Shown one piece after another: positions 1 to 8,412 of a stretch of DNA of 43,050 bases. Source of the DNA: Candidatus Colwellia aromaticivorans. GTDB lineage: Bacteria > Pseudomonadota > Gammaproteobacteria > Enterobacterales > Alteromonadaceae. Numbering within the stretch: the stretch's first letter is position 1; every line of letters starts with the position of its first letter. The stretch lies in NCBI RefSeq assembly GCF_003333305.1, contig NZ_QOLD01000006.1, positions 1 through 43,050 on the forward strand, in the 5' to 3' direction. Both the position numbers and the translations under genes were made by a program. The notes beneath the pieces are model-generated. The model saw nothing but the letters and a program-made list of their open reading frames with translations, did not search any database and was not told the origin of the DNA.

Positions 1-94
1 CATCAGGAACTGTGTAACCTTGATCGATAATTAAAGCTACAGCTTCTTCTTTAAATGCTTTCGTGTAAGTTTTGTATTGTCGTTTTTGATTCAT
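1..94 (-). CDS. IS3-family transposase OrfA, N-terminal part (runs off the window)
   Basis: The minus strand opens with ATG at 94 and stays open to the window edge, giving about 31 residues beginning MNQKRQYKTYTKAFKEEAV. A lysine-rich start followed by TKAFKEEAVALI is typical of the helix-turn-helix N-terminus of IS3-family OrfA proteins, which bind the element ends and are fused to OrfB by frameshifting. The remainder of the element is outside the window. Its outer end probably lies near 138, where the minus strand reads TGACACTTTGATAAAGG, so it abuts or interrupts the IS66 remnant that follows. The family call rests on a short stretch only. Confidence 0.6.
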   Translation of the reverse strand, partial: MNQKRQYKTYTKAFKEEAVALIIDQGYTVPD

Positions 95-138
95 AAACAC
101 CTCGATTAACTAGGATATTATCCTTTATCAAAGTGTCA

Positions 139-555
139 AATGCCATTAAACCAGATCAAATCGTAAAAAACAAAACAAAGAAAAATCAGATAAGAAACCA
201 GGTGGACAAGAAGGTCTATACCCTTATCCAAACAGACACGCCCGATGCCGTTAACGTTATTTTTGTTGACCGAAAGGGTCTACCTCAAGGTAAATATCGT
301 GATGTAGGGGTCATTAAGCGACAGGTTGTTAATATAGACATCAGTAAAGTGGTGACAGAGTACCAACAATCAAGGTGAAAATGATATTCGTATGACGAAA
401 ATACATCAACAGATATCAGGGTGTTTTAGAAAGATGAACGGCGCTCAAATGTTTTGTTTACTAAGAAGTTATATTTCAAGCTGTAGGAAACAACAAGTAA
501 CCGCCAGTCATGCACTGAAATTATTGTTTGAAAAGCAATTACCTGATATTTTTAA
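139..555 (+). pseudogene. IS66-family transposase remnant (frameshifts plus a large internal deletion)
   Basis: Three fragments in different frames add up to pieces of an IS66 TnpC transposase. Frame 3 at 183-215 reads KSDKKPGGQEG, the N-terminal hallmark. Frame 1 from about 217 continues TLIQTDTPDAVN and ends VVTEYQ near 366. Frame 2 from about 371 reads QGENDIRMTKIHQQISGCFR followed by an arginine-rich stretch ending LPDIF, the usual IS66 C-terminus. Roughly the whole central catalytic region, probably more than 200 residues, is missing at the junction near 366-371. It has no stop of its own before it runs into the convergent acyltransferase gene ending at 558. It is a dead element, with an IS3-type element on its left side. 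Confidence 0.75.
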
Positions 556-557
556 AA

Positions 558-1214
558 CTACTGTTCAAAAACCCTTTTCATATCTTCATGAGCTTTTTCA
601 TACCATCCTTCTTTTACACACACCACAGGTAAGGCTTCGATTTCAATAACACCACTTTTTGCTGTACGTTTTGATTCATTATAAATAGATAAAATATTTT
701 TAATGACCACAGGTTGCGCTTTGAGGTTTAATTTTTCGACTAACACTTTAGTGCCTGGTTCAAAATTCTCAATTTTACCTGATTGTGAACGAGTGCCTTC
801 AGGAAATATGATCACCTTTTTACCTTTACAAGCACGAACATCTTTTAGCAACTTAATGATTGCCCTTCTGTCTTGTTGATCTACCGTAATATGCCCCACT
901 CTACTAACGATGCGAGAAATAGGCCATTTATCCATTATTCCAGTTCTACCAACAAAGCGCACATCGTTACCGATAACTTCCTCTAATACAAAAATATCAG
1001 TCATGGTTTGGTGGTTAACAATTAAAATATCAGTATCATCATCAATAACCCCTGTTAAATTAACAGTAGCCCCGGCATTTCTAACAATAGCAATACTAAA
1101 AAAACGACGTAATTTATTAAATAAACTACCATGGCGTGGACACAGAGAAAGCACAATAGATTCAGCAGCAATAGTTAAATATACTTTGTATTTTTTGAGG
1201 GTAAAAGACAACAT
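558..1214 (-). CDS. 1-acyl-sn-glycerol-3-phosphate acyltransferase-like protein (PlsC/LPLAT family)
   Basis: This 218-residue protein has the two signature motifs of glycerolipid acyltransferases: NHQTMTD at about 67-73 (catalytic H68-x4-D73) and FPEGTR at about 137-142 (acyl-acceptor phosphate binding). The N-terminal 20-30 residues are hydrophobic and probably anchor it at the inner membrane. The family transfers an acyl chain from acyl-ACP or acyl-CoA to lysophosphatidic acid or a related lysophospholipid. The length is slightly short compared with E. coli PlsC, and a role other than the main PlsC is possible. It lies 32 bases downstream of the RraB-like gene on the same strand, and its stop codon touches the IS66 remnant. 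Confidence 0.85.
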   Translation of the reverse strand: MLSFTLKKYKVYLTIAAESIVLSLCPRHGSLFNKLRRFFSIAIVRNAGATVNLTGVIDDDTDILIVNHQTMTDIFVLEEVIGNDVRFVGRTGIMDKWPISRIVSRVGHITVDQQDRRAIIKLLKDVRACKGKKVIIFPEGTRSQSGKIENFEPGTKVLVEKLNLKAQPVVIKNILSIYNESKRTAKSGVIEIEALPVVCVKEGWYEKAHEDMKRVFEQ

Positions 1215-1246
1215 AAATTTTGATCAAGTATCGCAAAAACAATCGT

Positions 1247-1618
1247 TTAAGCTTCTATACCCCAACCATCATTATAACCAGAAAATTTGGTTGCCAGTTG
1301 CTCAAAATCAGCCTCTTGTTTCACGACCGCTTCATGGCTTGGTACCATTTGTACAGTGCAGTCAACATCCCAAACATTGGGCGTTTCATCGGCATGCACA
1401 CTCACTTTAACATTGGCTATATTTTGCGTAACAAAATCTGCCATTGCTTGCGCTTGAGTTTGCTGCTCAAACAAATGAAAAAAAACCACATCATGAGAGA
1501 TGCTAAGATCAATACCTGCTTGCTGCATTTCTGTTAACACTTGGCCAGTTTCATCAGAAGGAAAGTTCATATACGCTTTTTCTCGGCTTGATTTAAATTG
1601 CTTGCTTAATATGTGCAT
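1247..1618 (-). CDS. RraB-like protein (regulator of RNase E activity B domain)
   Basis: This small soluble protein of 123 residues matches the RraB domain pattern. The N-terminal half has the sequence FPSDETGQVLTEMQQAGID followed by a strand and an alanine-rich helix (QAQAMADFV). The C-terminus EADFEQLATKFSGYNDGWG resembles the end of E. coli RraB, where a helix is followed by a YDGWG motif. RraB binds RNase E and changes its substrate choice. This copy lacks the acidic tail of E. coli RraB, so it may be a paralogue rather than the true orthologue. It is followed on the same strand by the acyltransferase gene. The function is inferred from the fold only. Confidence 0.65.
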   Translation of the reverse strand: MHILSKQFKSSREKAYMNFPSDETGQVLTEMQQAGIDLSISHDVVFFHLFEQQTQAQAMADFVTQNIANVKVSVHADETPNVWDVDCTVQMVPSHEAVVKQEADFEQLATKFSGYNDGWGIEA

Positions 1619-1744
1619 TATAAACAGTGGAGAACACCTTGAAAAGTTTTTTGATTAATTTAGTCCAATCAAATAAACATAGGTGATCTATTAAAATGGC
1701 CTTATACCAATGGTAGAGCTGCTACAACAATGCACACATAACAA

Positions 1745-2305
1745 CTAATTCATTAGTATTGTACTTTTAGGGTAAAGCGCCAACATTAAACTTACTGCTT
1801 GTTGGATTTTTTCATTTAGCTTTGCGCTATTGTCTTTAACGTCAATATCTAACGGATATGCACTACGCCAAACTGAACGCTTATTTTTCGGATCAACTAA
1901 GTCTAAAATCAAGCTTCCTTTGGCAATATTTGAATATTGGTTAGTAGTTTGCCAAGCATTAGCACGCAGACATTGAACACAAAACCGTACAACGTCATTG
2001 TATTTAGCGTATTCAGTGGAATTTCCATTAAGTAAATAATAAGTCACAATTACATCAGCTTGTTCTAGCTCAGCATAGTTAAATTTATTAATACTCATAT
2101 TACGTTCTATCGCAAGTTCAATTGCATTTCTACGTGTATCAATGAGACTTTGACTGTCTGTAAAAGGAGAATTACGATTATATAAACTGTAACTTTTCAC
2201 CTGTGAAAAATCAAAACGGTCATGATAAACAACCCCAACTTTATGATTACTTGAACAGGCATTCAGCAGGACACATAACAGGGTTATAGAATGGATTTTA
2301 AGCAT
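1745..2305 (-). CDS. DUF4136-type lipoprotein
   Basis: A 186-residue exported lipoprotein. The N-terminus MLKIHSITLLCVLLNACSS is a signal peptide with lipobox LNAC, so the mature protein should be lipidated at the cysteine near residue 17. The body has the DUF4136 layout: a DFSQVKSY strand near the start, an IELAIERNM helix with a residue pattern typical of this domain, the EQADVIVTYYL strand, and a C-terminal GSLILDLVDPKNKRSVWR hairpin followed by an amphipathic helix. The function of the family is not established. It stands alone downstream of nosL, separated by about 130 bases, and I see no reason to tie it to N2O respiration. Confidence 0.75.
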   Translation of the reverse strand: MLKIHSITLLCVLLNACSSNHKVGVVYHDRFDFSQVKSYSLYNRNSPFTDSQSLIDTRRNAIELAIERNMSINKFNYAELEQADVIVTYYLLNGNSTEYAKYNDVVRFCVQCLRANAWQTTNQYSNIAKGSLILDLVDPKNKRSVWRSAYPLDIDVKDNSAKLNEKIQQAVSLMLALYPKSTILMN

Positions 2306-2367
2306 GGAATATTAAGGTTATAAAATAAAAGAACTCACCCTAGACTAGCAAGTTCTTTATTAACAAT

Positions 2368-2390
2368 ATACTCAAGTTACTTCAAAATGC
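2368..2390 (+). repeat. Short dispersed intergenic repeat, copy 1
   Basis: The stretch ATACTCAAGTTACTTCAAAA followed by TGC contains TACTTCAAAATGC (2378-2390), which recurs exactly on the minus strand at 12226-12238. The longer form GTTACTTCAAAAT also recurs at 12193-12205. Both copies lie between genes. This looks like a small dispersed repeat family; nothing shows a function. Confidence 0.45.
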
Positions 2391-2438
2391 AGGATTTGGC
2401 TGGAATTAGAAACGTCTTGGGGATAAAGCAAAGTAGAT

Positions 2439-2951
2439 CTACATTAAGGCATCATAGTTAATGTCAGCAAAGCTTAATACTTTGCCACCAAACTCTTTAG
2501 CAAATGCTTGCGCATCATGTTGCTGGCTAAAGCTGGCTAAGGTTTCGCCCATAGCACCCGTTTTTTCTGAGCCGGCAACATACCACGCTGTTTTAGCATC
2601 AATAAAATACTTGTCATCAATACTGTCACTGCCCCAAGGCATTTTACTCATATCGTGTACGAGCATTTGCGCAACATTGCGTTTATTTTCTGGATCTAAA
2701 TAGTAGCTAAACATATCACGCGTTGAGCAAAATTTAAAAACCTTGTCTGCTGTTTCTTTACGAAACACTTCGCCTTTAGGACCATCAAAACGGGTAATTA
2801 ACATGCCACATAAATGACATTCATCCGCAGACTCCATTGCGACTGCTTTATGTAGCATTTGCTCTTGTTCCGCGTTATCAGAGCACGACATTAACGAAGT
2901 AACGGCGATTGTAAGTACAGTAATGATGGCTAGTAGTTTATAGGGTTTCAT
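2439..2951 (-). CDS. nosL: NosL, copper chaperone lipoprotein for nitrous oxide reductase
   Basis: NosL delivers copper(I) for assembly of the CuZ centre of NosZ in the periplasm. The protein has a signal peptide with lipobox LMSC (lipidated cysteine near residue 23), then ECHLCGM (cysteines near 45 and 48), the metal-binding motif of the family. FCSTRDMF and the C-terminal AFAKEFGGKVLSF are also typical. I place the start at the ATG at 2951 (170 residues), where the minus strand reads ACGAGAAAATTTACAATG. An in-frame start at 2978 has no ribosome-binding site. It is the last gene of the nosDFYL group, 46 bases after nosY. Confidence 0.92.
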   Translation of the reverse strand: MKPYKLLAIITVLTIAVTSLMSCSDNAEQEQMLHKAVAMESADECHLCGMLITRFDGPKGEVFRKETADKVFKFCSTRDMFSYYLDPENKRNVAQMLVHDMSKMPWGSDSIDDKYFIDAKTAWYVAGSEKTGAMGETLASFSQQHDAQAFAKEFGGKVLSFADINYDALM

Positions 2952-2997
2952 TGTAAATTTTCTCGTAAATAATACCAAGTGAAGTAATCGATATAGG

Positions 2998-3816
2998 TTA
3001 AAGGGTCTTTTTCTTGAATATAAAAATGGCTAAAGTTAACGGTAAAATTACCCAAGCAACCAGGGCAGATATTAACTGAACTTGCGATAAACTGGCATTG
3101 ATGGCAACCGCTAATGCGCCATTTACATCACTGCTATCTAGCCCTGAAAGGTTAACTAATCTAAAAATATCGGTCGGATTTAGCATCATCAACTGCGTTA
3201 AGCCCTGTTGAGTAACACCATCTTCAACACCAACTAATAAAGCGAGCAATGCTAAATCAAATGCAAGCGCAAACAAAAACCAAGTGATCAACGCAAAACC
3301 GGCTGCTTTAGATTTTTCACTCACCGAGAGGCTAATCAAATAGGAAATAGCTGTAAAGCTTAACCCCAATAATATCGCGCTGATAATAAACAAGCCAAAG
3401 GCACTAAAAATTTCAGTATCCCCTAACTGGAAATATAACAACACCGCAGAGGCGCCAAAACCAAGTAAGGTTGCAAGGGCAATAATACCACCTTGCCCAA
3501 TAAATTTACCTAATAACAATTGGCTTTTACTTAAGGGGTAAGTGAGCAGTAACAACAAAGTTCCACTTTCTTGTTCACCAACAAAACTGTCGTAACTGAG
3601 TAACAAAGCAATTAGCGGAATGAGGAATACCGCTAAACTAGCTAAACTGGCCACGGTGGTTGAAAGTGAAGTAACACCAACCGCACCGGATGCCGCTGCG
3701 CCAAAATAAGTTAAACCAACAGATAACAAGGCAAAAATGAGGGTAATTGATACTAACCAGCGATTTCTTAAGCCATCATGAAATTCTTTATTGGCAACCG
3801 TTAAAATTTGTTTCAT
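2998..3816 (-). CDS. nosY: NosY, ABC transporter permease of the nos cluster
   Basis: A 272-residue integral membrane protein with about six hydrophobic segments and the ABC-2 permease pattern. Between the first two segments it has YDSFVGEQESGTLLLLLTYP, close to the ERESGTLDLLLSRP motif of NosY proteins. With NosF it forms the ABC exporter that works with NosD in maturing the CuZ site of nitrous oxide reductase; a sulfur compound is the likely cargo, as in other species. Its start codon overlaps the nosF stop by one base (TAATG at 3814-3818), which points to translational coupling. Confidence 0.92.
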   Translation of the reverse strand: MKQILTVANKEFHDGLRNRWLVSITLIFALLSVGLTYFGAAASGAVGVTSLSTTVASLASLAVFLIPLIALLLSYDSFVGEQESGTLLLLLTYPLSKSQLLLGKFIGQGGIIALATLLGFGASAVLLYFQLGDTEIFSAFGLFIISAILLGLSFTAISYLISLSVSEKSKAAGFALITWFLFALAFDLALLALLVGVEDGVTQQGLTQLMMLNPTDIFRLVNLSGLDSSDVNGALAVAINASLSQVQLISALVAWVILPLTLAIFIFKKKTL

Positions 3817-4751
3817 TAGTTCTGCTCTCCTTGAGTTTTTTGCTGTAAATCAAGCTCATGCTGCTCAAGAAAATGTTGATATACTTGTTCTAAATTTGCC
3901 GACTCAACATGAATATCGTCAAGCCCGTCTAGGTTAAGAAGTTGTTTTAATACCGCCAATTTATCTTGCTCTGGCACCATTAAGGTCTGTTGACAATTTT
4001 TAGTTAAAAAAGCGTTTAATTTACTATCTTGTGCCACTGCGCCATTTAAGCCAGAAGGTTTAATAATAACTGGCAACGCGGCTTGTTGACGCAATTCACT
4101 TAACGTTCCCATCGCTAATAACTTTCCAGAAGATAAAATCATCGCACGGTCAATATGTTGCTCTACTCCCGGTAAAACATGGGAGCACAAAATAACACTT
4201 GAGCCATTGGATTTAAGTTCATCAACCGTTTTATAAAAGTCTCTTGTTGCAATAGGATCAAGACCAACGGTTGGTTCATCAAGTAATAATAATTTCGGCT
4301 CGCCAATAAAGGCTTGCGCTAAACCAAGGCGTTGACGCATACCTTTTGAATACGTTTTCACTTGCCGCTTCATCGCATAGGTTATACCTACTTGCTCTAA
4401 TAAATCTATTGCCTGCTTTTTACTAAAACCTTTTAGTTTGGCAAAATAAGTCAGTACTTCTAAGCCAGTTAACTGTTCATAAAAACTCACATTTTCAGGT
4501 AAATACCCTACTTTGCTACGAGCATGCCACGCTTCTTTTGAGTCAGGAGCCATCCCCATGACTTCAACTTTGCCTTTATCTGGTGAAATAACACCTAGGA
4601 TTAGCTTCATCATGGTGGTTTTCCCTGCACCATTATGACCAAACAAACCGAGCACTTCGCCTTCATTTAACGACATAGTCATAGCGCTTAATACGTCTAA
4701 TTGACCATAAGTTTTACCTGCCTCAACTAATGAGACTAATGGGGTATTCAT
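3816..4751 (-). CDS. nosF: NosF, ABC transporter ATP-binding protein of the nos cluster
   Basis: NosF energises the NosDFY complex needed to build the copper-sulfur centre of NosZ. The 311-residue protein has Walker A GHNGAGKTT near residues 38-46, the signature KTYSKGMRQRLGLA and Walker B LLLLDEPTVGLDP. The C-terminal 90 residues form the extra domain usual for this subfamily. It sits between nosD and nosY, with ATGA overlap to nosD (4748-4751) and TAATG overlap to nosY, so the three are almost certainly one transcript. Confidence 0.93.
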   Translation of the reverse strand: MNTPLVSLVEAGKTYGQLDVLSAMTMSLNEGEVLGLFGHNGAGKTTMMKLILGVISPDKGKVEVMGMAPDSKEAWHARSKVGYLPENVSFYEQLTGLEVLTYFAKLKGFSKKQAIDLLEQVGITYAMKRQVKTYSKGMRQRLGLAQAFIGEPKLLLLDEPTVGLDPIATRDFYKTVDELKSNGSSVILCSHVLPGVEQHIDRAMILSSGKLLAMGTLSELRQQAALPVIIKPSGLNGAVAQDSKLNAFLTKNCQQTLMVPEQDKLAVLKQLLNLDGLDDIHVESANLEQVYQHFLEQHELDLQQKTQGEQN

Positions 4752-6142
4752 AATTTATCTTCCTGCAAGGACTCTATCTTTGGGTTGCTAGCTAACGATA
4801 CTTGTTTTTTACTAGCGTTATCTTGAGAAAAGTGGGGGGTCATTAACGGATAGCTATCTTTAACACCTGGCGGCTTTAATACCGGAAACTGTTTTTGCAC
4901 CCAACGTAAAATTAAAATAGCCGGGCTATCCATGATCATTTTCATTTCAGGGTACTGCCACACTAATTTATCAATACCATCATTGGGTTCAAAAATAGCA
5001 TCGCCAATACCGTCATTATTCATATCCCAACCTAAATAATTACTCCAGTAATTACCGCGGCCATCCTTACTCCATTCTTGCTTTTTATTTGAAACATATT
5101 TCACTTGCGTAGGGTTATTAATAAAACTATTGCCGTGAATTTTAATATTTTCAGAACCAGCAGTTAAATGAATACCTATTTCAGCGGTATCAACAATGTT
5201 ATTTTCTAACGTGTTATAACCAGAGTTATAAACAAATAAACCTTTGCCATCGCGACCTAGCACCTTATTTTCCGGTTTAGTCCATACGTTCTTAACATGA
5301 TTATTGGTAAAGGTTGATTGGGTAATAAAATTCAATAAAAAACCATAATCTTCACTGTCGGTAGTTTTATTACCGGTGATAGTTAAACGACGAGAACTCA
5401 TTAATGCATAACCCGCCCGTGTGCTGTAGGCGGTATTGTTTTTCACGGTATTATCATAAGAATACATATAGTGAATACCATAGCGCAAATGATGCATGGT
5501 ATTTTCTTCTATCAGATTATTTTGACTAGAAATCACATAAATACCATCACGCGTTTTATGAGTTTCATTATTAAAAACATGGCTATGAGTTACATTCGCG
5601 ACTTGAATACCATTACCTCTATCAGCAGAGCGTAATGTTAAGTTTCCTTCAACTTTATTATTGAAAATTTTTGCCTTGGTGACATGGTTTAACCAAATAC
5701 CAAAACCATCTCCTGATAAGGTATTATTTGAAATAACTAAACCAACTGCTCTTTTCTTATCTGAATTTGAGCCAACTTTCTCATTAGAATAAATACCTGA
5801 ACTTTGCTCAGTAAGATCATGCCCCCAATTGATAATATTTAGGTTATCTATAGTAATATGAGAGTTTTTTAGCACAAGTGCATGTCCGTTGCCCTGCGCA
5901 TCAATTATGCTACCTTTTTCGCCACCCTCACTACTACCACGTAAAGTAATTTGTTTGGTAATAACGAAGTTGCCAAAGTATTCACCTGCACTCAACGTAA
6001 GGGTATCGCCATCTTGGCTCGCGTCAATAATTTTTTGTAGATCATCAGTAGCAACTACAGCAAACTCTTTTGCAAATATATGTTGGCTACAGCTACACAT
6101 AAAAATGAGTAGTATTAGCAGCAAAGGTTGTTTTTTATTCAT
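4748..6142 (-). CDS. nosD: NosD, periplasmic copper-site assembly protein
   Basis: NosD is a periplasmic parallel beta-helix protein that works with the NosFY transporter to insert the CuZ centre of NosZ. After a signal peptide ending near the cysteine-rich FMCSCSQ, the protein carries many NNxxx and beta-helix turns (for example IHYMYSYDNTVKNNTAYS, ALMSSRRLTITGNKTT), the carbohydrate-binding/sugar-hydrolase repeat pattern of the family. KGLFVYNSGYNTLENN and GRGNYWSNYLGWDMNNDGIG near the C-terminus are characteristic NosD motifs. I use the ATG at 6142 (464 residues). An in-frame TTG at 6151 is less likely, although neither start has a clear Shine-Dalgarno. It is separated from nosZ by an intrinsic terminator. 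Confidence 0.92.
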   Translation of the reverse strand: MNKKQPLLLILLIFMCSCSQHIFAKEFAVVATDDLQKIIDASQDGDTLTLSAGEYFGNFVITKQITLRGSSEGGEKGSIIDAQGNGHALVLKNSHITIDNLNIINWGHDLTEQSSGIYSNEKVGSNSDKKRAVGLVISNNTLSGDGFGIWLNHVTKAKIFNNKVEGNLTLRSADRGNGIQVANVTHSHVFNNETHKTRDGIYVISSQNNLIEENTMHHLRYGIHYMYSYDNTVKNNTAYSTRAGYALMSSRRLTITGNKTTDSEDYGFLLNFITQSTFTNNHVKNVWTKPENKVLGRDGKGLFVYNSGYNTLENNIVDTAEIGIHLTAGSENIKIHGNSFINNPTQVKYVSNKKQEWSKDGRGNYWSNYLGWDMNNDGIGDAIFEPNDGIDKLVWQYPEMKMIMDSPAILILRWVQKQFPVLKPPGVKDSYPLMTPHFSQDNASKKQVSLASNPKIESLQEDKL

Positions 6143-6211
6143 GAATAACAAGGAAAATTCATCACTGAGTTTTAATATGATAATAGGATAACATTGTAAA
6201 CTATTTGTCTG

Positions 6212-6225
6212 TTGATCTTAAATAA
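6212..6225 (-). promoter_or_regulatory. Weak FNR-like half-site upstream of nosD
   Basis: The sequence TTGATCTTAAATAA has a perfect left half (TTGAT) and a 3/5 right half of the FNR/DNR consensus TTGAT-N4-ATCAA. It lies about 70-83 bases upstream of the nosD start and just below the nosZ terminator. A TATTAT hexamer on the minus strand (6180-6185) could be a -10 element. This would give nosDFYL its own anaerobic promoter, but the match is weak. Confidence 0.3.
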
Positions 6226-6248
6226 AAAAGTCAACGAAAATCATTTAC

Positions 6249-6282
6249 AAAAAAGCTCAATATCTTGCGATATTGAGCTTTT
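6249..6282 (-). terminator. Intrinsic terminator after nosZ
   Basis: A perfect 14-bp stem (AAAAGCTCAATATC paired with GATATTGAGCTTTT) closes a TTGC loop. On the minus strand it is followed by a run of six Ts at 6249-6254. It lies between nosZ and nosD, both transcribed on this strand, so nosZ should be largely terminated before nosDFYL. The rest of the 6143-6454 gap holds only the FNR-like half-site and a hairpin at the nosZ stop. Confidence 0.85.
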
Positions 6283-6428
6283 AAAATTCATACTAACCGT
6301 TTTTAACTAAAACCTATTCTAAATGAACAGGATTTAGACAAAGCCGTCAAAATATGAGCCCCTGAGCTTATTAAAGCCTTTAGCTATAAATAAATAGCTA
6401 AGTGATTGGGCAAATATTGATGACAATG

Positions 6429-6462
6429 CAGCATAAATTATGTTCATGACGAATTTATGCTG
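6429..6462 (-). repeat. Inverted repeat overlapping the nosZ stop codon
   Basis: Arms CAGCATAAATT (6429-6439) and AATTTATGCTG (6452-6462) are perfectly complementary over 11 bp, with a 12-base loop. The right arm contains the nosZ stop codon region. No T run follows on the minus strand, so it is not a typical terminator. It might protect the 3' end of nosZ mRNA. Confidence 0.4.
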
Positions 6463-8344
6463 TAACAAACATACGACCGCGCATTTCCATATGCAAAGCA
6501 TGACAGAACCAGTTACAGTAATACCACTGTACGCCTGGCTTGTTGGCCGTAAAGGTAATAGAAGCAGTCTGTTGAGGACCAATTTCCATTTGAACACCAT
6601 GGTTAGTCATACAGAAACCATGAGTTACATCTTCTACTTGGTCAAGGTTAGTTATGATAACCGTTACTTCGTTACCTAACTTAACGTCAAACGATTCCAT
6701 ACCATAAGTAGGTGCAACAGATGTCATATAAACACGAACTTTATTGCCGTCACGAATGACCTTGTTATCACTCATGGTATCAACACCATCGCGCTTAGCT
6801 ATTGCTAACGTTTCAGCAAACGTAGCATCATCACGAGTATAAACTTTCTTAGGCTTAAGTTTACTACGGTGTACCATAATACAGTCATGCGGTTCAGCAA
6901 ATGTTGGGCCATCATGAACAAGCTTCATTTCATCACCAGAAATATCAATTAATTGATCATTTTCTGGTTTAAGTGGTCCAGTAGGTAAGAATCTATCTTT
7001 AGAGAACTTACATAGAACAACTAACCATTTACCATCAGCATCACGTGATTCACCTTGTGTGGTATGGTTATGGCCTGGTTGATAATGCACATCTAGTTTT
7101 TGACGTATATAATTAACTTTTTCACCATTGTAAGCTTTAATGGCATCTTCAACATTCCATTTAGCAACTTGGCTATCTAGGAATAATGTAGTGTAAGCAT
7201 TACCGCGGCCATCAAAAGCCGTATGAAGAGGACCTAAACCTAGCTCTGGCTCTGCTACCACAGTGTCACGAGGTTTAATTTTGTTAGCAAATAAATCATC
7301 TAATTTAGCAATAGAAATAACGGTTACTGTTGGTGATAATTTACCATTTGCCATGAAGTATTTACCTTCTGGCGACGTATTCAAACCATGAGGTGATTTA
7401 GGTACAGGAATATAACGGGTTAATTCAGAGCCTTTACGACCGTCTAAAACAGGTACATCACTACCATTATACGTTTTAAATTTACCTGCTTTTACTGCTG
7501 CTTCACAAGCGGCTAAACTAAAGATAACAACGTGATCGCGTTCTGCGGAGATCATATCGCCTAAGTTCATACCCATTTCTGAGTTGTAACAAGTAGAAGC
7601 GAAGTATTTGCCATCAAAATCTGCATCAGTATTATCTAAGTTACCGTCAACCATTACCTGAAAAGCCATTTCCATGGTCTCGGCATCAATAACATTGTAT
7701 AACGAACGGTAAGTATTGACATCTCTCATGCCGTCTTTACCATCGTTATTCATCGGAATTTCAAATTCACCATTACAAACAACATATTTAGTGTATGGCG
7801 CTTTCTGTACCCGTAAACCATGCACTGCTTGTACGTTTGGTACCGTAAGCATTTTGTCACACTTCATGATGTCACAGCGAATACGAGCAACACGAGAGTT
7901 AGCTTTATCATTAATGAAAACGTATTTACCGTTGTAACTACCGTCGGTCATGCTCATATGAGGATGATGCGAGTCACCCATCATGATATCAGCACTATCG
8001 CCTTTAATTCGCTTAGACTCTTCAGTTAAGCCCCAGCCCGTTGCTGAATCGGTATTAAATACCGGAATACGCATTAACTCACGCATTGATGGAATACCCA
8101 TAATACGAACTTCACCAGAATGACCACCTGACCAGAAGCCATAGTATTCATCTAATTCACCCGGATGAACCACTGGACTCATTGCCATTTCTTTTCTCTG
8201 TGCTTGCGCTGTAGAAGCAAACATAGCAGCAGTCATCGGGGCAGCTACTACTCCAGCACCAATGAGTGCCGTTTTCCCGAAAAACTTTCTGCGGTCTACA
8301 TTATCTAATGCGACTTCATTATTTTCTTGATCTTCATTACTCAT
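6455..8344 (-). CDS. nosZ: NosZ, nitrous oxide reductase (TAT-exported, clade I type)
   Basis: NosZ reduces N2O to N2 in the periplasm, the last step of denitrification. The 629-residue protein starts with a twin-arginine signal ([20 protein letters not shown]), diagnostic of the TAT-exported clade I enzyme. The beta-propeller carries histidines expected to bind the tetranuclear CuZ site: [36 protein letters not shown] and AEPHDCIM. The C-terminal cupredoxin domain ends with [15 protein letters not shown], which supplies the Cys, Trp, Cys, His and Met ligands of the binuclear CuA site. All key residues look intact and the length is normal. The start is preceded by GGAG eight bases upstream. 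It lies 68 bases downstream of nosR, probably on the same transcript. Confidence 0.97.
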   Translation of the reverse strand: MSNEDQENNEVALDNVDRRKFFGKTALIGAGVVAAPMTAAMFASTAQAQRKEMAMSPVVHPGELDEYYGFWSGGHSGEVRIMGIPSMRELMRIPVFNTDSATGWGLTEESKRIKGDSADIMMGDSHHPHMSMTDGSYNGKYVFINDKANSRVARIRCDIMKCDKMLTVPNVQAVHGLRVQKAPYTKYVVCNGEFEIPMNNDGKDGMRDVNTYRSLYNVIDAETMEMAFQVMVDGNLDNTDADFDGKYFASTCYNSEMGMNLGDMISAERDHVVIFSLAACEAAVKAGKFKTYNGSDVPVLDGRKGSELTRYIPVPKSPHGLNTSPEGKYFMANGKLSPTVTVISIAKLDDLFANKIKPRDTVVAEPELGLGPLHTAFDGRGNAYTTLFLDSQVAKWNVEDAIKAYNGEKVNYIRQKLDVHYQPGHNHTTQGESRDADGKWLVVLCKFSKDRFLPTGPLKPENDQLIDISGDEMKLVHDGPTFAEPHDCIMVHRSKLKPKKVYTRDDATFAETLAIAKRDGVDTMSDNKVIRDGNKVRVYMTSVAPTYGMESFDVKLGNEVTVIITNLDQVEDVTHGFCMTNHGVQMEIGPQQTASITFTANKPGVQWYYCNWFCHALHMEMRGRMFVTA

Positions 8345-8412
8345 TGCTTTTCTCCACTTTGCTTTTTTAAATTAGTTTATTTTCTTAAAATACATATTTT
8401 TCTATATACAAG

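Noticed and set aside
910..1537. Two plus-strand ORFs opposite the acyltransferase and RraB-like genes
   Set aside because: They are antisense frames of well-supported genes and have no domain features.
2952..2978. Longer NosL start at 2978
   Set aside because: It adds nine residues ahead of a normal lipoprotein signal peptide and has no ribosome-binding site.
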